Assembly (NCBI RefSeq): GCF_003429085.1
Contig: NZ_QVTC01000047.1
Coordinates: forward strand, 1-46,991
From: Bacillus sp. V59.32b
Lineage (GTDB): Bacteria > Bacillota > Bacilli > Bacillales > DSM-1321
DNA length: 46,991 nt
Direction of reading: 5' to 3'
The notes below the pieces were generated by a model. It worked only from the letters and a program-made list of their open reading frames with translations, searched no databases and was not told the DNA's origin. Both the position numbers and the translations under genes were made by a program. Positions 1-8,947 of the stretch are shown one piece after another; positions within the stretch are counted from its first letter, which is position 1; every line of letters starts with the position of its first letter.

Positions 1-151
1 CAGGACGTTGAATCATCATCCATGCATAGGCACCGCACGAGAAAATGCGTATGCATTTTAAGAGGAGTCTCGCATATCCTCGCCAATCAACTTTGTTGCA
101 AAATTAACTGAGATATTACGTTAATCAATATTAAACCACCAGTTATGGTGA
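1..151 (+). repeat. Dispersed repeat, copy 1 (cut by window start)
   Basis: These 151 bases match positions 22408-22558 with only five mismatches and no gaps, in the same orientation. The repeat contains a hairpin (AAAATGC at 42-48, GCATTTT at 53-59) enclosed by CGAGA at 38-42 and TCTCG at 68-72. Similarity stops near 151. The left part of this copy lies outside the window; in copy 2 the element extends another ~200 bp to the left. No protein-coding signal is convincing inside it. Confidence 0.85.
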
Positions 152-283
152 TGGACCTACATTTGTTTAAAATTGTATATTTTTCCTGTGTGAAACAACA
201 AGATTATTTTACTGTGTTTTAGGGTAGTTAACTAACTAGGTAACTATTAGTCCTTAAATCCTGAAGGGAGAAAACGATCACGC

Positions 284-1063
284 ATGAAAATGAAAATCAA
301 GCTAGCCCTATCATCCCTTTTACTACTCGCCTTTCTATCAGGCTGTGCGGAAAAAGATAGGTTGGATGACGGCTCTAAGCTAATAGATGAGAATACCTTT
401 GTATACGCTGCTTCCGGAGAATTTAAACCGTTCAGCTATACGACAGATGATATGGAATTAACCGGATTCGATATCGAGGTCGGCAAGGCCATTGCTGAAG
501 AATTAGGGTTAAAGCCGGTTGAGAAGCGAATCAAGTTTAAAGGGATTGTTGAAGGCGTGAAAACCGGACGGGCTGACGCAGCGGTTGCGAGTCATACAAT
601 AAATGAACAGCGCGCCAAGCATGTGTCATTCTCGACACCCTATTACTACTCAGGTCCGCAAATCTTCGTAAGGCCAGACAGCGGCATTAAAACTGTCGAT
701 GATCTTAAAGGCAAAGAAGTGGCCGCTGCAAAAGGATCGACTTATGCTGATACCGCGTCCAGATATACAAACAACGTGAAAGTATATGACAGCGATATAA
801 CAGCGTTGAAAGCATTGGATGGCGGTCGTCATGATGCCGTAATCACTGACTTTGTAACAGGCAAGACAGCCGCGAAGGAAGGTTTCAAGATCGAAGGCCG
901 TCAGCTGATTGAACGGAGTGAACAGGCGATTGTCCTGCCGCAGGATAATCCACAGCTGTTAATGCGCGTAAATGAGGCGCTGGAAAACCTTCGTAAGGAT
1001 GGAACATTATCAAAAATCAGCAACAAATACTTTGGAGAAGATATCACCACAAAGCCTGAATAG
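284..1063 (+). CDS. Polar amino acid ABC transporter, substrate-binding lipoprotein
   Basis: Extracytoplasmic solute receptor of a polar amino acid importer (bacterial periplasmic binding protein family 3). The 259-residue protein starts with a lysine-rich n-region, a hydrophobic stretch and a lipobox LSGC around residues 18-21, so it should be lipid-anchored outside the membrane. The family pattern is visible: FKPFSY near residue 47, GFDIEVGKAIAEELG near 61, then GRADAAVAS and FSTPYYYSG. The ATG at 284 follows a GAAGGGAG ribosome binding site. It is the first gene of an operon with the permease (1097) and ATPase (1776). A 10-bp palindrome (225-234) lies in the upstream region and could be an operator. 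The substrate cannot be fixed from sequence; arginine, cystine or glutamine are all possible. Confidence 0.9.
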   Translation: MKMKIKLALSSLLLLAFLSGCAEKDRLDDGSKLIDENTFVYAASGEFKPFSYTTDDMELTGFDIEVGKAIAEELGLKPVEKRIKFKGIVEGVKTGRADAAVASHTINEQRAKHVSFSTPYYYSGPQIFVRPDSGIKTVDDLKGKEVAAAKGSTYADTASRYTNNVKVYDSDITALKALDGGRHDAVITDFVTGKTAAKEGFKIEGRQLIERSEQAIVLPQDNPQLLMRVNEALENLRKDGTLSKISNKYFGEDITTKPE

Positions 1064-1096
1064 ATTATAGAAGACAGTAGAAAGGAAGTAGTTCAT

Positions 1097-1762
1097 TTGC
1101 CTAGTTTTTCTCATTTTTTTACGACATTGATAGATTCGAAGGATGTATTTATCGATGCGATGCTGCTGACCTTAAAGCTTACGGCGGTTTCTGTATTGGT
1201 GGGTATTGTAATCGGACTCTTTTTTGCTCTTTTAAAAATTTCTAACATTAAAATTCTTGGATGGATTTCAGATGCCTATGTGTATTTGATAAGAGGTACT
1301 CCTCTTATTGTCCAAATCTTCGTCCTCTACTTCGGAATCAGCGGTATTTTCCTGCTTCCTGACTTCTGGGCAGCGGCTCTAGCGCTTGCGTTCCATAATG
1401 GGGCGTATATCGCCGAGATTTTCCGCGGAACCATCCAATCGATTGATAAAGGGCAGATGGAAGCCGGGCGCTCACTTGGGATGAGTACGCCCTTGACATT
1501 AAGGCGCATTATCCTACCACAGGCGTTCAGACGAGCCCTACCACCGCTCGGGAATCAGTTCATTATTGGTTTAAAGGATTCCTCACTGGCTGCCTTCATC
1601 TCGATGAACGAGCTGTTTAACGTGGCCACTACGCTCGGATCGAATAACTTTGACGAAATGACTTATTTATTGATTGTTGCGGTCTACTACTTAATTCTTG
1701 TAGCTCTGTTAACCGCCATTGTAAATATTTTAGAAAAGAAATTGGCAGTAAGCGACAAATAG
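1097..1762 (+). CDS. Polar amino acid ABC transporter, permease
   Basis: Membrane channel subunit of the importer, HisM/GlnP type, 221 residues, the usual length for this family. It is strongly hydrophobic with about five membrane segments. The EAA loop that docks the ATPase is seen as [29 protein letters not shown] sequence around residues 122-147. The start is a TTG at 1097 with an AAAGGAAG ribosome binding site; 33 bases separate it from the binding-protein stop, and the ATPase starts 13 bases after its stop, so the three genes are one transcript. Confidence 0.9.
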   Translation: MPSFSHFFTTLIDSKDVFIDAMLLTLKLTAVSVLVGIVIGLFFALLKISNIKILGWISDAYVYLIRGTPLIVQIFVLYFGISGIFLLPDFWAAALALAFHNGAYIAEIFRGTIQSIDKGQMEAGRSLGMSTPLTLRRIILPQAFRRALPPLGNQFIIGLKDSSLAAFISMNELFNVATTLGSNNFDEMTYLLIVAVYYLILVALLTAIVNILEKKLAVSDK

Positions 1763-1775
1763 GGAGGATTTTCAA

Positions 1776-2519
1776 TTGAGTGAGCGAACAATGATTCGAA
1801 TTAAAAATTTAAATAAATCATTTGGTGATCTTCATGTGTTGAAGGACATTGATATGAAGGTGCTGGAGAGCGATGTCGTGTGCCTAATAGGCTCCAGCGG
1901 CTCCGGCAAGAGTACATTGCTGCGATGCATCAACTATCTAGAAAAGAAAGACAGCGGTCAAATTTTAATTGAGGGAGAGGAAATTACCCCGGATTCCCAT
2001 GATATTAACAAGGTCCGTGAAAAAGTAGGGATGGTATTTCAACACTTTCAATTATTCCCGCATATGACGGTGCTGGAAAATATCATTGAAGCGCCTACCC
2101 ATGTAAAAAAGGTGCCGAAGACGCAGGCCATCCAGGAAGCGAAACAGCTGCTAGAAAAGGTAGGACTATCTGATAAAGCCGATGTGTATCCAAGCAAGCT
2201 TTCCGGCGGGCAGAAGCAACGTGTCGCCATCGCTCGAGCGCTGGCTATGAAACCGGACATCCTGTTGTTTGATGAGCCTACTTCCGCGCTCGACCCTGAG
2301 CTAGTAGGCGAGGTGCTCGAAACCATGAAGGAGCTTGCCCAGGAAGGGATGACCATGGTTGTCGTTACTCATGAAATGGGCTTCGCACGCGAAGTCGGCG
2401 ATTGGATTATCTTTATGTCCGAAGGAAGAATCGTAGAAAGTGCGCCTTCCGAGGAATTCTTTATTAACCCTAAGGAAGAACGTACGAAAGAATTTTTAAC
2501 ATCTCCTATTTCTAAATAG
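1776..2519 (+). CDS. Polar amino acid ABC transporter, ATP-binding protein
   Basis: Cytoplasmic ATPase of the importer, GlnQ/HisP type, 247 residues. Walker [10 protein letters not shown] is near residue 37, the Q-loop in [11 protein letters not shown], the signature LSGGQKQR, and Walker [15 protein letters not shown] followed by the H-loop VVVTHEM. The start is TTG at 1776, placed seven bases after the strong AGGGAGGA site. It closes the three-gene operon. No obvious terminator follows within the next 150 bases; the next structured sequence is the palindrome at 2710-2735. Confidence 0.92.
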   Translation: MSERTMIRIKNLNKSFGDLHVLKDIDMKVLESDVVCLIGSSGSGKSTLLRCINYLEKKDSGQILIEGEEITPDSHDINKVREKVGMVFQHFQLFPHMTVLENIIEAPTHVKKVPKTQAIQEAKQLLEKVGLSDKADVYPSKLSGGQKQRVAIARALAMKPDILLFDEPTSALDPELVGEVLETMKELAQEGMTMVVVTHEMGFAREVGDWIIFMSEGRIVESAPSEEFFINPKEERTKEFLTSPISK

Positions 2520-2784
2520 GCAGGTGACAACTGCGGTGAAAGTGGGGTTTGAATTTCGGTTAGTGTAGCCTAAATGTTTCTATTGTGCTGTGATATAATC
2601 AATCTTAAATAAACAACTATTGTAGTCTATGAAACTATATAGTGTAAACATTCAATGTTCTTGTTATATGATCATCTTATTTTATTTGTGAAATAACTTA
2701 GAAAAAGTTCGTATGATCCCATATCGGATCATACGGACGAGTTGTTCCATTGGGCGAGAGTTACAATATTCCTAAGTAGAATGA

Positions 2785-2966
2785 AATCATGATATGGACC
2801 ATGTCTATATTTTGTTCGAATTCTCGACTTAGAAAAAAGCATTTCCCCAAGTAAAGGAAACATTGGAAAAATTACTTTATGGGTCAAGAAATTTTTACTA
2901 CTTACAACGAGTGGTTCACCAATTGACGTTCTAAAGAAATATATTAAAAATGAAGGAATGCAATGA
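2785..2966 (+). pseudogene. tnpA (Y1 HUH transposase) remnant
   Basis: Two short stretches in different frames resemble the C-terminal half of IS200-type TnpA. One frame (from 2794) reads MDHVYILFEFST then stop, matching the family DHVHILF block that carries the HUH motif, here with the second His changed to Tyr. The other frame reads through KSISPSKG, LWVKKFLLLTTSG and VLKKYIKNEGMQ and stops at 2966, matching the terminal block with the catalytic Tyr in KYI. The spacing between the blocks is about 16 residues shorter than in the family, so there is a frameshift and an internal deletion. No credible N-terminus was found. The product cannot be active. Confidence 0.55.
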
Positions 2967-2977
2967 GGTGATTTGGT

Positions 2978-4084
2978 ATGGCTAACAAAGCGTATAAGTT
3001 CCGTCTTTATCCCACACAAGAACAAAAAGAGCTTCTTGCCAAAACCTTTGGTTGTGTTCGTTTTGTCTACAACAAAATGCTGGCTGAACGAAAGGAAACA
3101 TATGAGCAATTCAAGGAAGACAAAGAAACATGGAAAAAACAAAAGTTTCCGACTCCAGCGAAGTACAAAAAAGAGTTTGTTTGGCTCAAAGAAGTAGATA
3201 GCCTTGCACTCGCAAACGCCCAACTCCATTTACAAAAGGCATATCAAAACTTCTTTTCTGGCCGTGCAGAGTTTCCTCAATTCAAAACCCTTAAGGCGAA
3301 ACAATCCTATACAACCAATGTAGTCAACGGAAATATCATGCACTTGGACGGCTATATCAAATTACCCAAACTAAAACGCGTAAAGATCAAGCAACATCGA
3401 GACATTCCTTCCCATCATATCATCAAATCTTGTACCATCTCCCAAACCACAACCGGAAAATACTACGTTTCCATTCTTACAGAATACGAGCATCAGCCCA
3501 TCGAAAAAGAAGTACAAGCTGTTGTCGGCCTGGACTTTTCCATGAACGGCTTATTTGTCGATAGCGAAGAAGGTAAGACAGCCAATTACCCTCGTTTCTA
3601 TCGACAATCCATGGAAAAGCTGGGAAAGGAGCAGCGGATCTTTTCACGCAGACAGAAAGGGTCCAATCGTTGGAACAAACAGCGATTGAAAGTGTCGAAG
3701 ATTCATGAAAAGGTTGCAAATCAGAGAAGGGACTTCCTGCACAAGTCGTCTCATGCATTAGCACAACGATATGACTGTGTCATCATCGAAGACCTAAACA
3801 TGAAAGGAATATCACAAGCCCTTAAGTTAGGTAAAAGTGTGGCGGATAACGCATGGGGGATATTCACGGCATTTCTCCAATACAAGTTAGAGGAGCAAGG
3901 GAAAAAGCTCGTCAAAATCGATAAGTGGTTTCCATCGTCCAAAACTTGTTCATGTTGCGGTCAAGTAAAAGCAGAACTGCCTCTTTCTGAACGAACATTC
4001 CAATGTGAGTGCGGTTTTATGGCAGATAGAGACTGGAATGCTTCTATCAATATCAAACAGGAAGGAATGCGGCAGTTGGTATAA
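2978..4084 (+). CDS. tnpB: RNA-guided TnpB endonuclease (IS200/IS605 OrfB)
   Basis: TnpB family nuclease, 368 residues, normal length. It begins with the family hallmark NKAYKFRLYPT and contains the three RuvC acidic residues in context: GLDFSMN (D186), IIEDLNM (E271) and ADRDWNA (D352). A zinc ribbon is present as CSCCG at 324-328 and CECG at 343-346. All catalytic parts look intact, so the protein is probably an active RNA-guided DNA nuclease that keeps the element at its donor site, as shown for this family. The ATG at 2978 follows AGGTGA. The partner transposase TnpA is decayed, so the element cannot move unless a related TnpA acts in trans. Confidence 0.93.
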   Translation: MANKAYKFRLYPTQEQKELLAKTFGCVRFVYNKMLAERKETYEQFKEDKETWKKQKFPTPAKYKKEFVWLKEVDSLALANAQLHLQKAYQNFFSGRAEFPQFKTLKAKQSYTTNVVNGNIMHLDGYIKLPKLKRVKIKQHRDIPSHHIIKSCTISQTTTGKYYVSILTEYEHQPIEKEVQAVVGLDFSMNGLFVDSEEGKTANYPRFYRQSMEKLGKEQRIFSRRQKGSNRWNKQRLKVSKIHEKVANQRRDFLHKSSHALAQRYDCVIIEDLNMKGISQALKLGKSVADNAWGIFTAFLQYKLEEQGKKLVKIDKWFPSSKTCSCCGQVKAELPLSERTFQCECGFMADRDWNASINIKQEGMRQLV

Positions 4085-4196
4085 TATACATAGAGCATGG
4101 AACAGGCTCGATAGCTAAGTAAATTACGTACCGTTGGGTGCGATTACCTTAGAAGCCCCTCACCTCTAAGCGAAGTGTAGGTGGGGTGTAGTTCAC
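3980..4196 (+). ncRNA. Putative omega RNA (reRNA) of the first TnpB element
   Basis: In this family the guide RNA comes from the 3' end of tnpB and the right end of the element. Here the region after the stop is non-coding, contains the stem CCCCTCACCT/AGGTGGGG (4156-4186) and ends GTAGTTCAC at 4196. The guide would then be read from the flank starting at 4197 (GCACCACCGATTTAAA...). The 5' limit is a guess. The RNA is inferred by analogy, not seen as a promoter-driven unit. Confidence 0.6.
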
Positions 4197-4492
4197 GCAC
4201 CACCGATTTAAAAATAAACAAGAGGTGAACTTTCCGAATAATTTCAAAGATCGTTTTCCCAAAAATAATAAAAACAAAGCGACTGACTAAAATTCACGGT
4301 AATGTGATATTTATAACGGTCCTTTTTCTTTTGCAAAACATTCTTTTACTTTTCCTATTGTTTTTCAAATATACTTGTTGTTATGCCCCCAGCCTTCTTA
4401 TTTGGAGCAGAACATGGAAATATGTCTGTATTTATGATATATATACAGGTAAAATTAAAAGCATTAGAAACCATGAAAGAGGTTGAACATAG
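4197..4492. other. Intergenic flank between the IS right end and glnS
   Basis: An AT-rich stretch without a convincing gene; short open frames here lack ribosome binding sites. It should contain the glnS promoter, but no strong -35/-10 pair stood out. No T-box signature (the AGGGTGGNACCGCG block) is present, so glnS does not seem to be under T-box control. Confidence 0.5.
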
Positions 4493-6154
4493 TTGGAACA
4501 TAACTCTTCAAATTTCATTAGAAATATTATTAAAGAAGATCTGGAGACCGGCAAGCATGACCATATCGTAACACGCTTTCCTCCTGAACCGAACGGATAC
4601 CTGCATATTGGCCACGCAAAAGCGATCATCCTGAATTTTGGCGTTGCAGATGAGTTTAATGGGAAAACAAATCTGCGCTTTGACGATACAAACCCCCTAA
4701 AAGAAGATGTTGAATACGTGAATTCCATCAAAGAAGATGTAAAATGGCTCGGCTATGATTGGGATAATCTCTTCTTCGCTTCGGATTATTTTGACGAAAT
4801 GTATAAACGGGCTGTGCTGCTGATCAAAAAAGGATTAGCCTATGTGGACGACCTCTCTGCGGAGGAAATTCGTGAATATCGCGGAACATTGACCGAGCCT
4901 GGCAAAGACAGCCCTTATAGAAACCGCAGCGTTGAAGAAAACCTGGATTTATTTGAGCGGATGCGAAATGGTGAGTTCGCTAACGGTGAAAAAGTGCTTC
5001 GCTCCAAGATTGATATGTCCTCACCGAACATCAACCTGCGTGACCCCGTGATATACCGAATTGCTCACGCCACCCACCACAATACAGGCGATAAATGGTG
5101 TATTTATCCGATGTACGCATTCGCTCACCCGATCGAGGATGCGATTGAAGGGGTTACCCACTCCCTTTGTACTCTCGAGTTCGAGGATCAACGCCCGCTT
5201 TATGATTGGATCGTGGCGAACTGCGAAATGGAGTGCACGCCGCGGCAATACGAATTTGGCCGGCTGAACTTGACAAATACGGTCATGAGCAAGCGGAAGC
5301 TGAAGCAATTGGTCGATGAAGGCTTTGTGGATGGATGGGACGACCCGCGGATGCCGACGATTTCAGGTCTGAGAAGACGGGGCTATACCCCTGAAGCGAT
5401 TCGAGCTTTCTGCCACGAGATTGGTGTGTCAAAAGCATATGGTGCAGTGGATACCCAGATGCTGGAGCATTTTGTCCGGGAAGATTTAAAATTAAAAACC
5501 CCGCGTACGATGGGGGTCCTTAAACCGCTCAAAGTGGTCATTACCAACTATCCGGAAAATCAGGTCGAAATGCTCGATGCGGAAATCAACCCGGAAAATC
5601 CAGAAATGGGGACCAGACAAATTCCATTCTCCCGGGAGATTTATATCGAGCAGGATGATTTTATGGAAAATCCTCCGAAAAAGTACTTCCGCCTTTTCCC
5701 TGGAAATGAAGTCCGCTTGAAGCATGCCTATTTCATCAAATGCGAAGACGTCATTAAGGATGAAAATGGGAACGTAATCGAGCTTCACTGTACGTATGAT
5801 CCGGAAACGAAAAGCGGTACTGGCTTCACAGGCCGAAAAGTAAAAGGAACCATTCATTGGGTCGATGCCAAGAATGCGGTTCCGGCGGAGTTCCGCCTGT
5901 ATGAGCCGCTCATTCACGACGAAGAGGAAGAGACGGATGAGGAAGCGGCTGAAAAATCCTTCCTTGAGCGGGTTAATCCAAACTCCTTGGAAATTCTTGA
6001 AGGGTTTGTCGAGCCAAACATGAAGACGGTCAAGCCTCAGGATAAATTCCAGTTCTTCAGACATGGCTACTTCAATGTCGATTCTAAGCATACAACTGAA
6101 GACCATATTGTCTTCAATCAAATCGTTGAGCTAAAAAGTTCATTTAAAATTTAA
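4493..6154 (+). CDS. glnS: Glutaminyl-tRNA synthetase
   Basis: Charges tRNA-Gln directly with glutamine in the cytoplasm. At 553 residues it has the length of the E. coli enzyme. The class I signature is [12 protein letters not shown] with HIGH at residues 38-41; the KMSKS-type loop is VMSKR at 264-268. The C-terminal anticodon-binding beta-barrels are present (to [16 protein letters not shown]), and there is no YqeY/GatB-tail fusion. The start is TTG at 4493 after GAAAGAGG. It stands alone, with its own terminator. Most Bacillus relatives lack this enzyme and make Gln-tRNA by GatCAB transamidation, so this gene was probably acquired by transfer. Confidence 0.95.
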   Translation: MEHNSSNFIRNIIKEDLETGKHDHIVTRFPPEPNGYLHIGHAKAIILNFGVADEFNGKTNLRFDDTNPLKEDVEYVNSIKEDVKWLGYDWDNLFFASDYFDEMYKRAVLLIKKGLAYVDDLSAEEIREYRGTLTEPGKDSPYRNRSVEENLDLFERMRNGEFANGEKVLRSKIDMSSPNINLRDPVIYRIAHATHHNTGDKWCIYPMYAFAHPIEDAIEGVTHSLCTLEFEDQRPLYDWIVANCEMECTPRQYEFGRLNLTNTVMSKRKLKQLVDEGFVDGWDDPRMPTISGLRRRGYTPEAIRAFCHEIGVSKAYGAVDTQMLEHFVREDLKLKTPRTMGVLKPLKVVITNYPENQVEMLDAEINPENPEMGTRQIPFSREIYIEQDDFMENPPKKYFRLFPGNEVRLKHAYFIKCEDVIKDENGNVIELHCTYDPETKSGTGFTGRKVKGTIHWVDAKNAVPAEFRLYEPLIHDEEEETDEEAAEKSFLERVNPNSLEILEGFVEPNMKTVKPQDKFQFFRHGYFNVDSKHTTEDHIVFNQIVELKSSFKI

Positions 6155-6163
6155 GATATTGGC

Positions 6164-6205
6164 AAGCCTGGAATCCTTAAAAAATTTGGATTTCAGGCTT
6201 TTTTG
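6164..6205 (+). terminator. Rho-independent terminator of glnS
   Basis: Stem AAGCCTGGAATCC (6164-6176) pairs with GGATTTCAGGCTT (6188-6200) with one mismatch and is followed by a T-run. It sits ten bases after the glnS stop. Confidence 0.88.
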
Positions 6206-6232
6206 TTCAGTATAAACCTGCTTCGCTTTTGA

Positions 6233-6667
6233 TTATATTTCTACTCTTGGAGTTTCGATCCGGGATAAAACCACATGGGTGACAGTGGATGCATACGGAA
6301 TCGTAGCATTGATGAATTCCTCCACTTTTTCGATGCTTTCAGAATGGATCTTTAAAATATAGCAGGCCTGCCCGGCAATCCGATAACAAAATTCCACACA
6401 GGAAAGTCCCCCGATATATTTTTTAAACCGATCATACTCGCCGTTTTTTATCGTCGCCTCAATAATGCATTCAATCGGATAGCCTAGTTTTTTCATATCT
6501 GTTTCAACGCTGTACCCCTTAATGATTCCAAAGGATTCCATTTGCCTGACTCGTTCTGTTACAGCCGGAGAAGACATATTGACCTTCTTTCCCAGCTCCC
6601 TCATTGATAGCCTGCTATCCTTCCCAAGCTCATGTAAAATAAGATGGTCGATTTCGTCGATTTTCAT
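6233..6667 (-). CDS. Lrp/AsnC family transcriptional regulator
   Basis: A 144-residue DNA-binding regulator of the feast/famine family. The N-terminal helix-turn-helix is seen as IDHLILHELGKDSRLSMRELG followed by MSSPAVTERVRQME; the C-terminal RAM (ligand-binding) domain is IKGYSVETDMKKLGYPIECII onwards. It is transcribed away from the AhpD-like/isochorismatase pair at 6786, with a very AT-rich 118-bp gap between them, so these genes are the likely targets. The effector is unknown; an amino acid is usual. Confidence 0.92.
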   Translation of the reverse strand: MKIDEIDHLILHELGKDSRLSMRELGKKVNMSSPAVTERVRQMESFGIIKGYSVETDMKKLGYPIECIIEATIKNGEYDRFKKYIGGLSCVEFCYRIAGQACYILKIHSESIEKVEEFINATIPYASTVTHVVLSRIETPRVEI

Positions 6668-6785
6668 TTTTAAATCACTCCCTTAAAAATAGTTAAATTT
6701 TTAAATATATTGCTATTTAATCATTACATTTCTAATTAAAAAATAAATAATTTCCCATTACTATTATCTCAGAGGGGGAATTTGT
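6668..6785. promoter_or_regulatory. Divergent control region, Lrp-type regulator / AhpD-like operon
   Basis: An AT-rich spacer with repeated TTAAAAATAGTTAAAT-, ATTTAA- and TTAATTA-like tracts, the kind of sequence Lrp-family proteins bind. The plus-strand gene has a strong site (AGAGGGGG) seven bases before its ATG. No single operator can be fixed by eye. Confidence 0.45.
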
Positions 6786-7202
6786 ATGGCAAGGATTAAA
6801 AAATCGCCACTGGGTTTTACACCTTTTCAACAGCTCTTTTATTCACAAAAGGTTCTTGATAAATGGAGTTCATTATCAGAGGCTCTTTCTGAAGATGGCT
6901 TACTATCTTATGAACTGAAGGAACAAGTAAGGCGAGTCTTAGCATTCGGAAATGGCTGTAAATATTGTCAATCTAAAGGAAAGCCTGAGAGTTCCGAAAA
7001 TATGAAAACAAGCTATGCCGTTGCTTTTGCTGAAGTCTTTCTCATGCAGCGGGAAAAGGTAGAGGAGAAGTTTTTTCACGTCTTGAAGGAAATATTCACT
7101 GATGAAGAAATATCTGGGCTGATAGCTTTTATTTGCTTCACAACAGCTCAGCAATACTTCGGAGCACTTATGGATTTAAAACCGGAAAATAAGGAGGAAT
7201 GA
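6786..7202 (+). CDS. AhpD-like / carboxymuconolactone decarboxylase family protein
   Basis: A 138-residue protein with the AhpD-type redox motif CxxC in NGCKYCQSKGKP (near residues 56-68), preceded by a helix resembling the family's substrate-binding helices. AhpD-like proteins are small thiol-dependent peroxidase or reductase components; other members of the fold are decarboxylases. It is five bases upstream of the isochorismatase-type hydrolase gene, so the two are cotranscribed. The exact substrate is unknown. Assignment rests on the CxxC and its surroundings, so the family call is good and the role open. Confidence 0.65.
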   Translation: MARIKKSPLGFTPFQQLFYSQKVLDKWSSLSEALSEDGLLSYELKEQVRRVLAFGNGCKYCQSKGKPESSENMKTSYAVAFAEVFLMQREKVEEKFFHVLKEIFTDEEISGLIAFICFTTAQQYFGALMDLKPENKEE

Positions 7203-7206
7203 ATAA

Positions 7207-7812
7207 ATGAAAGAACGTAAGAATGATACTGCTCTATTGCTTATAGACTCCCAAAAAGCTTTTCACGATAACATATGGGGTAATCGGAATAATCCAACTG
7301 CAGAAAGAAATGCGCAAGCACTATTAGAGAAATTCAGAGAAAATGATTGGCCGATCATCCATACTCAGCATCTTTCGAATAATCCAAACAGCTTGTTATA
7401 TAGAAACGGAGGAGCCACCGAATTTATGGATGGCTTGGTTCCACAAGCAAATGAAAAGATTATCGTGAAGCATGTAAACAGTGCCTTTATCGGAACTGGA
7501 CTTGAAGGTTACCTGCGTGAAAACGGGATCACCTGTCTGATTACCGCCGGTTTAGTGACGGATCATTGTGTATCGACAACAGTCCGGATGGGCGGTAACC
7601 TTGGATTCGAGATGATCGTGGCGGAAGACGCCACTGCAACATTCGACCACGAGGATATTATCAGTGGCGAAATATTTACTGCTGACATCATTCATAGGGT
7701 GCATTTGAGCAGCCTCCATGGTGAGTTTGCCACTGTGAAATCCACGGCTGATATTTTACATTCAATTTCACTAAACGAGCGGTTTCTTCTCCCGCTCGTC
7801 CTAATCATTTGA
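7207..7812 (+). CDS. Isochorismatase family cysteine hydrolase
   Basis: A 201-residue hydrolase of the isochorismatase-like fold. The catalytic Asp is in [10 protein letters not shown] (near residue 14), the Lys in [11 protein letters not shown], and the nucleophilic Cys in TDHCVSTT preceded by a glycine-rich GLVTDHC strand. Related enzymes hydrolyse nicotinamide, ureidoacrylate, N-carbamoyl compounds or isochorismate. The ATG at 7207 follows AAGGAGGA. The last ~12 codons run through the terminator hairpin at 7775-7799 and the stop overlaps the end of the convergent msrAB gene by eight bases, which suggests the original stop was lost and the tail is an extension. Confidence 0.85.
   Translation: MKERKNDTALLLIDSQKAFHDNIWGNRNNPTAERNAQALLEKFRENDWPIIHTQHLSNNPNSLLYRNGGATEFMDGLVPQANEKIIVKHVNSAFIGTGLEGYLRENGITCLITAGLVTDHCVSTTVRMGGNLGFEMIVAEDATATFDHEDIISGEIFTADIIHRVHLSSLHGEFATVKSTADILHSISLNERFLLPLVLII
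7775..7799. terminator. Hairpin between convergent genes
   Basis: Perfect 8-bp stem ACGAGCGG (7775-7782) with CCGCTCGT (7792-7799). No clear T-run on either strand, so it is a weak terminator candidate. It lies inside the last codons of the isochorismatase-type gene and next to the msrAB stop. Confidence 0.5.
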
Positions 7813-8773
7813 TTTTAAACAGCAACAGCATGTCACCGTACCCTTGCTGCTCCATTTCTTCTTTCGGGATAAAACGGAGGGCCGCAGAATTCATGCAGTA
7901 ACGAAGTCCATTTGGTCCCGGCCCATCCGGAAACACATGACCAAGATGTGAGTCGGCTTCCCTGCTTCTCACTTCCGTCCGGGTCATCCGGTGGCTCAGG
8001 TCCACTTTTTCCTTGACGCTCGCCGACATGATCGGCTTGGTGAAGCTTGGCCAGCCGCAGCCGCTGTCATACTTGTCACGTGAGCTGAACAGTGGTTCCC
8101 CTGAGACGACGTCGACATAAATGCCTTCCCGCTGATTGTCATTATACTCATTCTCAAAAGGAGGCTCGGTTCCATTTTCCTGGGTTACGAAAAATTGCAT
8201 GTCCGTTAGTTTTTCTCTGAGTTGGGAGTTATCTTTTGGCCAATGCTCTTTTTGAAACGACTCTCTGCCAGAGCCTCGCTTGTAAAGGGCATAGCGGAAA
8301 GCATTCTTTTTGTGAAAATCCTGATGATATTCTTCTGCACGATAGAATATTTTAGCGGGCAATATTTCTGTGACGATGGGTTTGGAGAATCTGCCACTCT
8401 CTTCAAGTGCTTTTTTCGATGTTTCCGCCGCAGACTTTTGTTGCTCATTATGATAAAAGATGACCGTCTTATATGATTGTCCCCGGTCGGAAAACTGCCC
8501 GCCCTCATCGGTAGGATCTATTTGCTGCCAGTATAGCTCCAGCAATTCTGCATACGAGACAACTTCTGGGTCAAAGGTAATCTGTACCGCTTCATAATGG
8601 CCCGTTGTTTCAGAACAGACTTCTTTATAAGTTGGATTTTCTTTTGCGCCGCCTGTATAACCTGAAACAACCTCGATAATTCCTTCCCTTTCATCAAAAG
8701 GGGACACCATACACCAAAAGCAGCCGCCGGCAAAGGTCGCTTTTATTTTGGCTTTTGCCATATACTTCACCAT
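7805..8773 (-). CDS. msrAB: Bifunctional methionine sulfoxide reductase MsrA/MsrB
   Basis: Repairs both S- and R-methionine sulfoxide in proteins. The N-terminal MsrA domain has the catalytic motif GCFWC (residues 17-21) and the family block [15 protein letters not shown]; the C-terminal MsrB domain (about 178-320) has GCGWPSF and the catalytic Cys in [11 protein letters not shown]. The paired zinc-binding CxxC motifs of many MsrB proteins are not seen. The 322-residue length fits an A-B fusion without a thioredoxin domain. ATG at 8773 follows AAGGAAACG; a second in-frame ATG at 8761 is possible. A single-gene unit on the minus strand. Confidence 0.95.
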   Translation of the reverse strand: MVKYMAKAKIKATFAGGCFWCMVSPFDEREGIIEVVSGYTGGAKENPTYKEVCSETTGHYEAVQITFDPEVVSYAELLELYWQQIDPTDEGGQFSDRGQSYKTVIFYHNEQQKSAAETSKKALEESGRFSKPIVTEILPAKIFYRAEEYHQDFHKKNAFRYALYKRGSGRESFQKEHWPKDNSQLREKLTDMQFFVTQENGTEPPFENEYNDNQREGIYVDVVSGEPLFSSRDKYDSGCGWPSFTKPIMSASVKEKVDLSHRMTRTEVRSREADSHLGHVFPDGPGPNGLRYCMNSAALRFIPKEEMEQQGYGDMLLLFKIK

Positions 8774-8889
8774 CGTTTCCTTATCTATTTATTTGTATTA
8801 TATAGCCATTTAAAAAAAACCAAAATCCAAACAGTCTCGCTAATTGTATAATAACTTTGACAAAGACAAACTGCGTTCAAAAAGCATAA

Positions 8890-8925
8890 AAAAAGAAGCA
8901 ATCCCTTTATGTCAAAAAGGATTGC
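8890..8925 (-). terminator. Terminator of nupC
   Basis: On the minus strand the stem GCAATCC (8924-8918) pairs with GGATTGC (8903-8897), extended by A/T pairs, and is followed by TTCTTTTTTT. It lies just past the nupC stop. Confidence 0.85.
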
Positions 8926-8947
8926 CATGCTAGGTACCGATACTTAG

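Larger units (their letters stand above)
2700..4196 (+). mobile_element. IS200/IS605-group element with intact tnpB and dead tnpA
   Basis: The element is recognised by tnpB at 2978, a tnpA remnant before it, and a right end typical of this group: a stem of CCCCTCACCT (4156-4165) with AGGTGGGG (4179-4186) followed by GTAGTTCAC. The right boundary is put after TTCAC at 4196. The left boundary is uncertain; a perfect 10-bp inverted repeat CGTATGATCC/GGATCATACG at 2710-2735 may be the subterminal left-end hairpin. Elements of this group use no target duplication and no terminal inverted repeats. Confidence 0.7.

Noticed and set aside
2710-2735. Perfect inverted repeat as terminator of the first ABC operon
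   Set aside because: No T-run follows it on the plus strand and it is ~190 bases from the operon end; a left-end hairpin of the IS element is the better reading.
2729-3229. A 166-codon minus-strand open frame near the first tnpB
   Set aside because: It is a shadow of the tnpA remnant and the 5' end of tnpB; the plus-strand reading carries the family motifs.
4304-4571. Short open frames upstream of glnS
   Set aside because: They lack ribosome binding sites, and the second runs into glnS out of frame. Nothing resembles a known leader peptide or T-box.
5492-6121. A 209-codon minus-strand open frame within glnS
   Set aside because: It is antisense to a well-conserved glnS reading frame and shows no recognisable motif.
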